Origin: Pseudomonas sp. R5-89-07
GTDB taxonomy: Bacteria; Pseudomonadota; Gammaproteobacteria; Pseudomonadales; Pseudomonadaceae
Assembly (NCBI RefSeq): GCF_003851685.1
Contig: NZ_CP027727.1
Span: forward strand, 2,480,001 to 2,544,000
Reading direction: 5' to 3'
Length of the DNA stretch: 64,000 bases
This document shows positions 1-9,710 of the stretch, one piece after another. Numbering within the stretch: the stretch's first letter is position 1; each line of letters starts with the position of its first letter. The position numbers and the translations under genes are program-made. The notes beneath the pieces are model-generated. The model saw only the letters and a program-made list of their open reading frames with translations, was not told the DNA's origin and did no database searches.

Positions 1-3000
1 GTCTGCGCACCTATTTGCGTCAAGACCACGCACGCACGGTGCAAGTGATCGAGCCGCAGGCGTCGTTGCAGATCGCTCACGCCGAGGTCGACGAAGCTGA
101 ACTCCAGGCACAGGTCGAGGCGCTGATCGCGCAGCCGTTCGACCTGGAGCGTGGTCCGTTACTGCGCGTGTCGCTGCTGCGCCTGGCCGCTGATGAACAT
201 GTGCTGGTGTTGGTGCAGCATCACATCGTCTCCGATGGCTGGTCGATGCAGTTGATGGTCGAGGAACTGGTGCAGCTGTACGCCGCGTTCAGCCAGGGCC
301 ACACGCCGAACCTGCCGGCGCTGCCGATCCAGTACGCCGACTACGCGGTGTGGCAGCGCAACTGGATGGAAGCGGGTGAGAAGGAACGCCAGTTGGCGTA
401 CTGGCGCGAGCGGCTGGGCGGCGAGCAAAGCGTACTGGAGCTGCCGTTCGACCACCCGCGCCCGGCCGTGCAAAGCCATCGTGGCGCACGCCTGGCCTTC
501 GAGCTGGCCCCCGAGCTGACTCAAGACCTCAAGGCCCTGGCTCGGCAACAGGGCGTGACCCTGTTCATGTTGCTGCTCGCGTCGTTCCAGACCTTGCTGC
601 ATCGCTACAGCGGCCAGGAGGAAGTGCGCGTCGGCGTGCCCATCGCCAACCGCAACCGCAGTGAAACCGAGCGTCTCATCGGTTTCTTCGTCAACACCCA
701 GGTGCTCAAGGCCGATCTGCATGGGCAGATGAGCGTCGAGCAGTTGCTGCAACACACCCGCCAACGCGCGTTGGAAGCCCAGGCCCACCAGGACCTGCCG
801 TTCGAACAATTGGTGGAAGCCCTGCAACCGGAGCGCAGCCTGAGCCACAACCCGTTGTTCCAAGTGATGTTCAACCACCAGACCGACGTCGGCCAGGCCC
901 AGGTCCAGCAGCAACTGCCGCACCTGCTGGTCGAAGGGCTGGAGTGGCAAAGCAAGACCGCGCATTTCGACCTGGACCTGGATATCCAGGAATCCACCGA
1001 AGGCATCTGGGCCACCCTCGGTTATGCCCAGGACCTGTTCGAAGCCAGCACCGTGCAACGCATGGCGCGCCACTGGCAGAACCTGCTGCAGGGCATGGTC
1101 GTCGACCCTCGGCAGCAGCTCGGCCAGTTGAGCCTGCTGGACGCCGCCGAGCAGCAACAGATCCTGGCGCTGTGGGACTGCAGCGCATCCGGCTTCTCGG
1201 CCCAGCGCCTGGTGCATGAGTTGGTGGCCGACCGTGCGCGGGAAACCCCGGAGGCGGTGGCGGTGAAGTTCGCCGACCAACAGCTCACTTATGGCGAACT
1301 GGAACGTCAGGCCAACCGCCTGGCCCACGCGCTGATCGCCCGTGGCGTCGGCCCGGAAGTGCGCGTGGCCATCGCCATGCCGCGCAGCGCCGAGATCATG
1401 GTGGCCTTCCTCGCGGTACTCAAAGCCGGTGGCGTGTACGTGCCGCTGGATATTGAGTACCCGCGTGATCGCCTGCTGTACATGATGCAGGACAGTCGCT
1501 CACGGTTACTGCTGACTCACTCGTCCGTCCAACAACGCTTGCCGATCCCGGACGGCCTGCAAGCCCTGGCGGTAGACCAGCTACAAGCTTGGTCCGACGA
1601 GCACGACGCGGCGCCGAATGTTGCATTGGACGGCGACAACCTCGCCTACGTGATCTACACCTCCGGTTCCACCGGCATGCCCAAGGGCGTGGCTGTATCC
1701 CACGGGCCGTTGGTGGCGCACATCATCGCCACCGGCGAGCGCTATGAAACCCGCCCGGCCGATTGCGAACTGCACTTCATGTCGTTCGCCTTCGACGGTG
1801 CCCACGAAGGCTGGATGCACCCGCTGATCAACGGCGCCAGCGTGCTGATCCGTGACGACAGCCTGTGGCTGCCGGAATACACCTATGAACAGATGCACCG
1901 TCACCAGGTGACCATGGCGGTGTTCCCGCCGGTGTACCTGCAGCAACTGGCCGAACACGCCGAACGCGACGGCAACCCACCCGCGGTGCGCGTGTACTGC
2001 TTCGGCGGCGATGCCGTGGCCCAGGCCAGCTATGACCTGGCCTGGCGCGCACTCAAGCCGACCTACCTGTTCAATGGCTACGGCCCCACCGAAACCGTGG
2101 TCACGCCGCTGTTGTGGAAAGCACGCCAGGGCGACCCGTGCGGCGCGGTGTACGCACCCATCGGCACCTTGCTCGGCAACCGCAGCGGCTATGTGCTCGA
2201 TGCCCAACTGAACCTGCAACCCATCGGCGTGGCCGGCGAGTTGTACCTGGGCGGCGAGGGCGTGGCGCGGGGTTACCTGGAGCGTCCTGCCCTGACCGCC
2301 GAACGTTTTGTGCCGGACCCATTCGGCAAGCCCGGCAGCCGCGTGTATCGCAGCGGCGACCTGACCCGTGGGCGCCCGGATGGGGTGGTGGACTACCTCG
2401 GCCGCGTCGACCATCAGGTGAAAATCCGCGGTTTCCGTATCGAACTGGGCGAAATCGAAGCGCGCCTGCGCGAGCAGGCCAGCGTCGGTGAAACCGTGGT
2501 GGTGGCCCAGGACGGCCCGACCGGCAAGCAGCTGGTGGCCTACGTGGTACCGCTGGACCCGGCCCTGCTCAACGATGCCGCCGCCCAAGCCGACGGCCGC
2601 GAAGCCCTGCGCCGCGCCCTGAAAACCCGCTTGCCGGACTACATGGTGCCCACGCACCTGATGTTTCTGGAACGCATGCCACTGACCCCCAACGGCAAGC
2701 TCGACCGCAAGGGCCTACCGCTGCCGGATGTGAGCCTGATGCAGCAGGTGTATGTGGCGCCGCAGAGCGAGCTGGAGCAGCAAGTGGCAACCATCTGGGC
2801 CGAAATCCTGGGTGTGGAGCGGGTAGGCCTGGCCGACCATTTCTTCGAATCTGGAGGCCACTCGTTGTTGGCGATGCAGGTGATTTCCCGCTTGCGTCAG
2901 CTGTTGGATCGGGAAGTCCCTCTGAGGACATTGTTTGAACAACCGCGGCTGCAGGGTTTTGTCGAGGTGCTGACCCACTTGCAAGCGTCTGCGGCGAGCG

Positions 3001-6000
3001 CACCGCCCATCCTGCCGGTCAGCCGTGAGCAGCCATTGGCGCTGTCCTATGCCCAGGAGCGGCAGTGGTTTCTCTGGCAATTGGACCCGAGCAGTGCGGC
3101 CTACCACCTACCCAGCACGTTGCGTCTGCGCGGCTGGCTGGACCGAACGGCTTTGCAGCGGGCCTTCGAGCGTCTGGTTGCCCGCCATGAAAGCCTGCGC
3201 ACTCAGGTGTATCAGGAGGCCGGGCGCGCCTTTCAAGTGATCCGCGAAGTCGGTGCAGTGGACATCGTGCAGGCGCCGGCCAATGAAAGCGATTTACAGC
3301 GTCTGGTAGAGGCGGAAATTGCACGCCCGTTCGACCTGCAACAAGGGCCGCTGCTGCGCGTAACCTTGTTGCGGATCGCCGAAGACGACCATGTATTGGT
3401 GCTGGTGCAGCACCACATCGTTTCCGATGGCTGGTCGATGCAGGTCATGGTCGATGAGCTGGTGCAGTTATACGCCGCTTACAGCCAAGGCCAGGATCTG
3501 CAACTGCCAGCATTGCCGATTCAATACGCCGATTACGCCCAGTGGCAGCGTGACTGGATGGAAGCGGGGGAGCGGGCGCGGCAACTCGCTTATTGGCAGG
3601 CGCTGCTGGGCGGCGAGCAACCGTTGCTGGAGCTACCGCTCGACCGGCCGCGGCCGTCGGTGCAGAGCTTTTGTGGCGCGAGCCTGGCGCTCAGCCTTGC
3701 CCCGGCGTTGCTGGCAGGGCTCAAGGGGCTGGCACAGCGTGAAAATGTCACGCTGTTCACGGTGCTGCTGGCCTCGTTCCAGACGCTGCTGCACCGTTAT
3801 ACCGGGCAACAGGACATTCGCGTCGGAGTGCCCATCGCCAATCGCAGCCGGGTCGAAACCGAACGCCTGGTGGGTTTTTTCGTCAACACGCAAGTGCTCA
3901 AGGGTGATATCGATCCTCAACTGACGGTCAGCCAATTGCTGCAGCAGGCCAGGCATCGCGCGCTCGACGCCCAGAGCCACCAGGACCTGCCGTTCGAGCA
4001 GTTGGTCGACGCCCTGCAGCCTGAGCGCAGCTTGAGCCATAACCCATTGTTCCAGGTGATGTTCAATCACCAGAGCGAAGCCCGCCTGGCCAGTAGCGGC
4101 CAGCAACTGCCCGACCTGAAAGTCGAGGGGCTGGATTGGGGCACGCAGACCGCGCAGTTCGATCTGAGTCTGGATACCCAGGAAACCGTCGATGGGCTGT
4201 CGGCTACGTTGACCTATGCCACCGACCTGTTCGACGCCGCTACGGCCAGGCGCATGGCGCGTCATTGGCAGAACCTGTTGCAGGCCATGTTGAGTGACCC
4301 GGATCAACGGGTCACTCAGTTACCGCTGCTGGAACCGCTGGAGCAGCAGGTCATGGTGGAGCAGTGGAACGACACGGCGCAGGCTTATCCGTTGCACTGC
4401 ACCGTGCAGCAGATGTTCGAAGCGCAAGTGCGGCGCACGCCGGATGCCCAGGCAGTGCTGTTTGCCGCGCAGGCGCTCAGTTATTCGCAGCTCAATGCTC
4501 GAGCCAATCGCCTGGCGCACCGCCTGATCCAGGCCGGTGTCGCGCCGGACATGCTGGTGGGTGTGGCGATGGAGCGTTCAATCGAAATGGTCGTCGCGCT
4601 GCTGGCGGTGCTCAAGGCGGGTGGTGCCTATGTGCCGCTGGACCCGGACTACCCGCGTGAACGCCTGGCCTACATGCTGCAGGACAGCAACGCACCGCTG
4701 CTGTTGACCCAGGCGCACCTGTTGCAGGCGCTGCCCGTCAGTGATCCCTCGCACTGCCTGGTGGTCGAGCCCGGTGATCTGTGGCTGAGCGAATACGCCG
4801 ATACCGATCCTGATGTTGCGGTGGACGCAGAAAACCTGGCTTACGTGATTTACACCTCCGGCTCTACCGGGCAGCCGAAGGGCGCAGGTAACCGCCACTG
4901 CGCGTTGACCAACCGATTGCTCTGGATGCAACAGGCTTATGCGCTGGACGCCGAAGATACGGTGCTGCAGAAAACACCGTTCAGTTTCGACGTGTCCGTA
5001 TGGGAGTTTTTCTGGCCCTTGATGACGGGGGCTCGACTGGTGGTGGCGGCGCCTGGGGATCATCGGGACCCATCACGGTTGGTGGAATTGATCAATCGCC
5101 AGCAGGTGACCACCCTGCATTTCGTGCCCTCGATGCTGCAAGCGTTCCTCCAGGACCCGAAGGCGGCCAGTTGTCAGGGGCTGCAACGCATCATGTGCAG
5201 TGGCGAAGCCCTGCCGGTGGACGCGCAGCAGCAAGTGTTCGCCAAGCTGCCAAACGCGGGCTTGTTCAACCTGTATGGACCCACTGAGGCTGCCATTGAT
5301 GTGACCCACTGGACATGCGTCGATGAACAGCGCGACAGCGTGCCGATTGGTCGACCGATTGCCAACTTGCGCACGCATGTGCTGGATGGGCAATTGCAGC
5401 CAGTCGCACCGGGTGTTGCCGGCGAGCTGTACCTGGGCGGCGTGGGGCTGGCACGCAGTTACCATCGGCGCCCCGGCCTTACCGCAGAGCGGTTCGTACC
5501 CTGTCCGTTCCAGCCGGGCTCGCGGTTGTATCGCACCGGGGATCGGGTGCGCCAGCGTATGGATGGCGTGATCGAATACATCGGTCGCCTGGACCATCAG
5601 GTAAAGCTGCGCGGCTTACGCATAGAACTGGGCGAAATTGAGGCACGGTTGCTGGAGCATCCGCAGGTGCGCGAGGCCTCGGTGCAAGTGCATGAAGGAA
5701 AGTACCTGGTCGGCTACCTGGTGCTGCAGGACTCGACGCAAGCGTGGCGTGATGCCTTGAGCCTTCACTTGTTGGCGCATGTGCCCGATTACATGGTGCC
5801 TGCGCAGTGGGTACTGCTGGACCGGATGCCGCTGAGCCCGAATGGCAAGCTGGACCGCAAGGCCTTGCCCGCGCCCGACGTCGGCGTGTATGAGCGCAAA
5901 TTCGTTGCAGCGCGCAGCCCACTGGAGCACACGCTCGTGGCGGTCTGGAGTGAGGTTCTGGAGCTTGAGCAGGTGGGCGTCGAAGACAACTTCTTCGAGT

Positions 6001-6998
6001 TGGGTGGGCATTCGTTGCTGGTGCTGATGCTCAAGGAGCGCATCCGCAAGGCCGTCGGCGTGGAGTTGTCGGTGAGTCAGTTGATGCTCAATCCGACCGT
6101 GGCCGGGCAGGCGCTGTGCCTGGAGGGACGCGCCGAGACGTCGTTGATCGTGAGGCTCAATAGTCAAATCCGAGGCACACCTTTGTACCTCTTCCATCCC
6201 AGCTATGGCTCGGTGCATTGCTACAAGGCAATTGCCCTGGCGTTGCGCGAGCAGCGGCCGGTGATGGGGGTGATGTGTCGCGCGCTGGCCGAGCAGGGCA
6301 GTGAGGTTCCCGCCTGGTCTGAAATGGTCGAAGACTACACGTCGCAATTATTGAAGGCACAGCCTGAAGGGCCGTTCCGTCTGGCCGGCTGGTCCCTGGG
6401 GGGCAACCTGGCGATGGAAGTTGCCTATGGCCTGGAGCAGGCGGGCCGGCAGGTTGAGTGTGTCGGCTGGATCGATGCATCACCGCCCCAGTGGGTCAAG
6501 CCATTCTGGGATAGCGCGGTGATGGTCGATGAGCGGGACATATCTGCCAATGAGCGACGTGTGGAGCTGCTGGGGGTAATGTTCGCGGATTTTTCCGAGC
6601 AGATTCACGCCCACTGGTCGGGGCTGCAACGTTCAGAGGCGGAGGACGGCGAGCGGTGGGCCGCCTTCAGCCGCTGGGCCGAACAGACCCTGGGCGAGCG
6701 CTTTCTCGAGCTCAAGGAGGAGTTGCTCAATGGTGAGGAGGCGCAGATTTCCTGGGAGGTCGACCGCCTTTTGGGCGAGCGCCTGCGCGATGCCGACTTC
6801 AAGGCAATCAAGGCACCGATCAGTTGCTGGTGGGCAACCTTGAGCCGTACCGGGGTGCATCATCAGTTGATCGAGGCAAGCATGCTGGAGGTGGCTGGAC
6901 AATCGCAGGTCGAGCGTTCAGTGCTGATCGAGACCAGCCATGACCGGTTGATCGATAACGCGCAATTCATCCGCAGCTTCGCCGCAGCGATGGCCTGA
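1..6998 (+). CDS. pvdD: Pyoverdine NRPS, terminal subunit (5' partial): C-A-T-C-A-T-TE
   Basis: This is the last non-ribosomal peptide synthetase of the pyoverdine assembly line; it adds the final two residues and releases the peptide. The reading frame is open from the window edge, so the N-terminus lies outside. Domain order is: partial condensation domain (HHIVSDGWS), adenylation 1 (YTSGSTG, GYGPTE), carrier 1 (GGHSLL near residue 950), a second LCL-type condensation domain, adenylation 2, carrier 2 (near residue 2000), and a C-terminal thioesterase with GWSLGG (Ser near residue 2127) and a late SHDRL histidine. No epimerase domain is present. By motif alignment the A2 code reads DVWHMSLIDK, close to the serine code. 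A1 reads about DGEVCGGVTK, whose acidic third position suggests a basic residue such as lysine; this is inference. The name rests on TE-terminal architecture and the fpvA-pvdE-pvdF neighbours. Confidence 0.93.
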   Translation, partial: LRTYLRQDHARTVQVIEPQASLQIAHAEVDEAELQAQVEALIAQPFDLERGPLLRVSLLRLAADEHVLVLVQHHIVSDGWSMQLMVEELVQLYAAFSQGHTPNLPALPIQYADYAVWQRNWMEAGEKERQLAYWRERLGGEQSVLELPFDHPRPAVQSHRGARLAFELAPELTQDLKALARQQGVTLFMLLLASFQTLLHRYSGQEEVRVGVPIANRNRSETERLIGFFVNTQVLKADLHGQMSVEQLLQHTRQRALEAQAHQDLPFEQLVEALQPERSLSHNPLFQVMFNHQTDVGQAQVQQQLPHLLVEGLEWQSKTAHFDLDLDIQESTEGIWATLGYAQDLFEASTVQRMARHWQNLLQGMVVDPRQQLGQLSLLDAAEQQQILALWDCSASGFSAQRLVHELVADRARETPEAVAVKFADQQLTYGELERQANRLAHALIARGVGPEVRVAIAMPRSAEIMVAFLAVLKAGGVYVPLDIEYPRDRLLYMMQDSRSRLLLTHSSVQQRLPIPDGLQALAVDQLQAWSDEHDAAPNVALDGDNLAYVIYTSGSTGMPKGVAVSHGPLVAHIIATGERYETRPADCELHFMSFAFDGAHEGWMHPLINGASVLIRDDSLWLPEYTYEQMHRHQVTMAVFPPVYLQQLAEHAERDGNPPAVRVYCFGGDAVAQASYDLAWRALKPTYLFNGYGPTETVVTPLLWKARQGDPCGAVYAPIGTLLGNRSGYVLDAQLNLQPIGVAGELYLGGEGVARGYLERPALTAERFVPDPFGKPGSRVYRSGDLTRGRPDGVVDYLGRVDHQVKIRGFRIELGEIEARLREQASVGETVVVAQDGPTGKQLVAYVVPLDPALLNDAAAQADGREALRRALKTRLPDYMVPTHLMFLERMPLTPNGKLDRKGLPLPDVSLMQQVYVAPQSELEQQVATIWAEILGVERVGLADHFFESGGHSLLAMQVISRLRQLLDREVPLRTLFEQPRLQGFVEVLTHLQASAASAPPILPVSREQPLALSYAQERQWFLWQLDPSSAAYHLPSTLRLRGWLDRTALQRAFERLVARHESLRTQVYQEAGRAFQVIREVGAVDIVQAPANESDLQRLVEAEIARPFDLQQGPLLRVTLLRIAEDDHVLVLVQHHIVSDGWSMQVMVDELVQLYAAYSQGQDLQLPALPIQYADYAQWQRDWMEAGERARQLAYWQALLGGEQPLLELPLDRPRPSVQSFCGASLALSLAPALLAGLKGLAQRENVTLFTVLLASFQTLLHRYTGQQDIRVGVPIANRSRVETERLVGFFVNTQVLKGDIDPQLTVSQLLQQARHRALDAQSHQDLPFEQLVDALQPERSLSHNPLFQVMFNHQSEARLASSGQQLPDLKVEGLDWGTQTAQFDLSLDTQETVDGLSATLTYATDLFDAATARRMARHWQNLLQAMLSDPDQRVTQLPLLEPLEQQVMVEQWNDTAQAYPLHCTVQQMFEAQVRRTPDAQAVLFAAQALSYSQLNARANRLAHRLIQAGVAPDMLVGVAMERSIEMVVALLAVLKAGGAYVPLDPDYPRERLAYMLQDSNAPLLLTQAHLLQALPVSDPSHCLVVEPGDLWLSEYADTDPDVAVDAENLAYVIYTSGSTGQPKGAGNRHCALTNRLLWMQQAYALDAEDTVLQKTPFSFDVSVWEFFWPLMTGARLVVAAPGDHRDPSRLVELINRQQVTTLHFVPSMLQAFLQDPKAASCQGLQRIMCSGEALPVDAQQQVFAKLPNAGLFNLYGPTEAAIDVTHWTCVDEQRDSVPIGRPIANLRTHVLDGQLQPVAPGVAGELYLGGVGLARSYHRRPGLTAERFVPCPFQPGSRLYRTGDRVRQRMDGVIEYIGRLDHQVKLRGLRIELGEIEARLLEHPQVREASVQVHEGKYLVGYLVLQDSTQAWRDALSLHLLAHVPDYMVPAQWVLLDRMPLSPNGKLDRKALPAPDVGVYERKFVAARSPLEHTLVAVWSEVLELEQVGVEDNFFELGGHSLLVLMLKERIRKAVGVELSVSQLMLNPTVAGQALCLEGRAETSLIVRLNSQIRGTPLYLFHPSYGSVHCYKAIALALREQRPVMGVMCRALAEQGSEVPAWSEMVEDYTSQLLKAQPEGPFRLAGWSLGGNLAMEVAYGLEQAGRQVECVGWIDASPPQWVKPFWDSAVMVDERDISANERRVELLGVMFADFSEQIHAHWSGLQRSEAEDGERWAAFSRWAEQTLGERFLELKEELLNGEEAQISWEVDRLLGERLRDADFKAIKAPISCWWATLSRTGVHHQLIEASMLEVAGQSQVERSVLIETSHDRLIDNAQFIRSFAAAMA

Positions 6999-7019
6999 GT
7001 CCAGGCCTGCGCGAAGGAG

Positions 7020-7080
7020 CCCCCGGTCACCTCGCGTGACTGGGGGCCGATCGTTCCCACGCCGGAGAGTGGGAATGATC
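7020..7080. terminator. Two consecutive hairpins after pvdD
   Basis: Just after the pvdD stop, an 11-bp stem (7020-7030 with 7036-7046, one wobble) is followed by a 12-bp stem (7049-7060 with 7069-7080, one wobble). Neither has a strong T tract. They may help end pvdD transcription or may be REP-like palindromes. Confidence 0.45.
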
Positions 7081-7091
7081 TTCACACACTA

Positions 7092-7125
7092 AAACGCCCC
7101 GGGCAGTGGATGCCCCGGGGCGTTT
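7092..7125. terminator. Bidirectional GC-rich terminator between pvdD and fpvA
   Basis: A long GC-rich inverted repeat (AAACGCCCCGGG arm at 7092-7103, complementary arm ending GGGGCGTTT at 7125) lies midway between two convergent genes. The A and T flanks let it act on both strands, so it is a likely shared rho-independent terminator for pvdD and fpvA. Confidence 0.7.
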
Positions 7126-7168
7126 GGCGTGCAACCGTCAGCCGCGACGGGACGGCTGATAACGCGAC

Positions 7169-9601
7169 TTAAAAGTCCCAGCGCGTGCTGAGCATGAAGT
7201 TGCGCGGTTCGCCATAGGCAGCAGAGTTGTAGAAGCCGATGTTGGTGTAGTAGGACTTGTCGAAAATGTTGTTGATGTTCAGCGTAGTCGACACGTTTTT
7301 AGTGAATTGGTAGCGGGCCATCGCGTCTACCAGCCAGTACGACTCCTGGGAGAATTCTTCGTAGCCGCCACGGGGAGAGTTGTAGATGTCCTGCCAGGCC
7401 ACGCTCTGCCAGCGAGCACCGCCGCCGACGGTCAACTTGTCGAGGTTGCCCTTGAGTTTGTAGGTGGTGTAGAGGCTGACCTGATCTTCGGGTTCGAAGG
7501 TGGAAATTTTCACGTCTTTGTCGTCGCGCACGATCTTGTGGGTATAGCCGGCCTGGAGCTGCCATCCCGGAGCCAGTTCGCCGGACATCTCCACTTCATA
7601 ACCCTTGGTCACCGCCTTGGTACCTTTGAACGCATAGTTCGAAGGGGTGGGCTTGAGGTTGTTGTAATCGTCGTCCGAAACGGAACGGTTGTCTTCATGG
7701 ATCTCAAAGTAGGCTGCGCTGGCATTTACACGACCGTCCAGGAAATCTGCCTTCAGGCCCAGCTCCCAGTTCTGGCCTTCGTCCGGTTCAAGCAGCTTGT
7801 TATCCCTGTCGCGGTTGTAGCTTTCCTGCGGCATGAAGATATCGGTGTAACTGGCGTAGACCGAGTAGGTATCGTTCAGGTCGTACACCGCACCCACATA
7901 GGGTACGAAGCGCCCCGACTCGCGATAGCTCGGGTTGTTGCCGGTGACCGTGTAGTTGACTACCCGGCCACCCAGCAGCAGCTTGAGGTCGTCGGCAAGG
8001 CTCAGGCGGGTCGTCATGTACATGCCGGTCTGGCGCACGGTGTCGTCGATTTTCGATTGCGGCGTGCCCCAATCCGGTTGCGGGGCGTTGCCGTGCCAGT
8101 TGTGGAAGTCCACCAGGTTAGGGGCGAGGTTCCAGTAACCGTTGCCATTCCATTCCGACGAGCTGATAGAGCCACCGAGAACCAGCTCATGCTCGCGGCC
8201 ACCCAGGCTGAAAGGGCCGCTCACATACAGATCGGCGGAATCGCTGACGGTCTCTCCGGTGTATTTACCCGAAGTGAGCTGTGACGTGCCATCCAATGCT
8301 GGCGTATCGCCCTGAATTGACCCCATCAACGCGTGGTAACCGTTGATCTTGTGGTCCAGTTGCAGCTTGGTGATCCAGCCATCCCCCAGGTCGTGCTCCA
8401 CCATGGCGAAGACGGTGCGGGTGTACTGCTCCCAGCTGCTCCAGTCGGCGGCGTTGTTGAACGAGCGCTTGACGTTGTTGCGATTACCCTGGGCATCGAT
8501 CAGTGGGAAGCTGCCCGACCACGACGAACCTTTCGGCAGGCTGTCCTGATAATCACCGCCCACAGTCAGCATGGTGTCGGGGGACAGGTCGAACTCCATG
8601 ATGCCGTAGTAGGTCGGGCTTTTGCGCTCGTAGCGGTCCATGAACGAGTGCTTGTCCTGGTAGGCGGCGACGGCCCGGCCACGGATATTGCCGGTTTCAG
8701 TCAGGGGGCCGCTCACATCCAGCTCGCTGCGGTAATTGTCCCAAGAGCCAGCACCCAGCGTGGCATGACCCTGGAACTCGGCGGTCGGTTTCTTGCGTAC
8801 GAGGTTGATGGTTGCGCCCAGCGAACCTGCACCGGTCAGCAGGCCGGTCGCGCCCTTGAGCACTTCGACACGGTCGTAGATCGCCATGTCGCTCAGGGTA
8901 TTGCCCGCGGAGTAGGCCACGTTGCGTGCGGTGGACGGGATGCCGTCATACTGGAAGTTGTTGATGGAGAAGCCACGGGCGTAGTAATTGCTGCGCTCGG
9001 TATCGAACGCGGAAACGGTGATGCCCGGGGTGTGGCGCATCACGTCGTCCACACTGTTCAAGCCGAAATCGTCCATATGTTGGCGCGTGACGACGGTCAC
9101 CGACTGCGGGGTTTCCTTAGGTGTCAGAACCAGGCGCGTTGCGGTGGCGATGGAGCCCGGCGTATAGGAACCGGTATTTTCGGTCACGTTACCCAGCATG
9201 TTGCCGGTTACCTGAGTCGGACTCAGCTCCAGCCCGCCACCAGTACCGGCAGCGGCCACGGTCAGGGTATTGCCGTTGAGGCTGTAGGTGGTCTGGCTGC
9301 CGTTGAGCAATGCATCGATGGCTTGCTGCGGCTGCATCTTGCCGTTGACGGCACGACTGTTCTTGCCCTGCACATCGCCCGGGCTGTACAGCACTTGCAC
9401 GTTGGCCTGGCGGCCAAATTCCTGCAGCGCGCTCCCCAGCGGCTGCGCAGGAATGTTCAACTCGATCTCCTGGGCCTGCACGTAGCCTGCAATCGGCAGT
9501 GACACCGCCAGTGCCAGGGCACTCGGGAGAAGGTTCATGTTCAGGGCCCTGCGCATGGATAACGCTTTGCTCAGGGGGCTGAGACCGAGTCGTGCTGGCA
9601 T
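7169..9601 (-). CDS. fpvA: Ferripyoverdine TonB-dependent receptor with signalling domain
   Basis: Outer-membrane receptor that imports ferric pyoverdine using TonB energy. The 810-residue length is near that of P. aeruginosa FpvA. A signal peptide ends around AGYVQAQ. An STN (secretin/TonB N-terminal) signalling domain spans roughly residues 45-120, which in this family contacts an anti-sigma factor of the FpvR type. The plug follows (VTVVTRQHMDDFG onward), then the beta-barrel, ending in the typical aromatic C-terminus RWDF. The ATG at 9601 is preceded by a purine-rich AGAAGAGAAAGC. It converges on pvdD and lies upstream of nothing obviously co-transcribed. No fpvR- or fpvI-like gene lies beside it, unlike the P. 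aeruginosa layout. Siderophore choice is inferred from context. Confidence 0.95.
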   Translation of the reverse strand: MPARLGLSPLSKALSMRRALNMNLLPSALALAVSLPIAGYVQAQEIELNIPAQPLGSALQEFGRQANVQVLYSPGDVQGKNSRAVNGKMQPQQAIDALLNGSQTTYSLNGNTLTVAAAGTGGGLELSPTQVTGNMLGNVTENTGSYTPGSIATATRLVLTPKETPQSVTVVTRQHMDDFGLNSVDDVMRHTPGITVSAFDTERSNYYARGFSINNFQYDGIPSTARNVAYSAGNTLSDMAIYDRVEVLKGATGLLTGAGSLGATINLVRKKPTAEFQGHATLGAGSWDNYRSELDVSGPLTETGNIRGRAVAAYQDKHSFMDRYERKSPTYYGIMEFDLSPDTMLTVGGDYQDSLPKGSSWSGSFPLIDAQGNRNNVKRSFNNAADWSSWEQYTRTVFAMVEHDLGDGWITKLQLDHKINGYHALMGSIQGDTPALDGTSQLTSGKYTGETVSDSADLYVSGPFSLGGREHELVLGGSISSSEWNGNGYWNLAPNLVDFHNWHGNAPQPDWGTPQSKIDDTVRQTGMYMTTRLSLADDLKLLLGGRVVNYTVTGNNPSYRESGRFVPYVGAVYDLNDTYSVYASYTDIFMPQESYNRDRDNKLLEPDEGQNWELGLKADFLDGRVNASAAYFEIHEDNRSVSDDDYNNLKPTPSNYAFKGTKAVTKGYEVEMSGELAPGWQLQAGYTHKIVRDDKDVKISTFEPEDQVSLYTTYKLKGNLDKLTVGGGARWQSVAWQDIYNSPRGGYEEFSQESYWLVDAMARYQFTKNVSTTLNINNIFDKSYYTNIGFYNSAAYGEPRNFMLSTRWDF

Positions 9602-9649
9602 GGATGCTTTCTCTTCTAGGTGTTAAGTGGGCAGTTATTAGTATCTATT

Positions 9650-9668
9650 GAGGTTAATTCTCATTACC
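9650..9668 (-). promoter_or_regulatory. Fur-like site upstream of fpvA
   Basis: On the minus strand the 19 bases GGTAATGAGAATTAACCTC match the classical Fur consensus (GATAATGATAATCATTATC) at about 13 of 19 positions, 49-67 bp before the fpvA start. Iron repression of fpvA is established in fluorescent pseudomonads; this exact site is inferred. Confidence 0.5.
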
Positions 9669-9710
9669 ACTAGTGAGACGTTCTTACTCCGCAAAACCGG
9701 AAAATAAATT

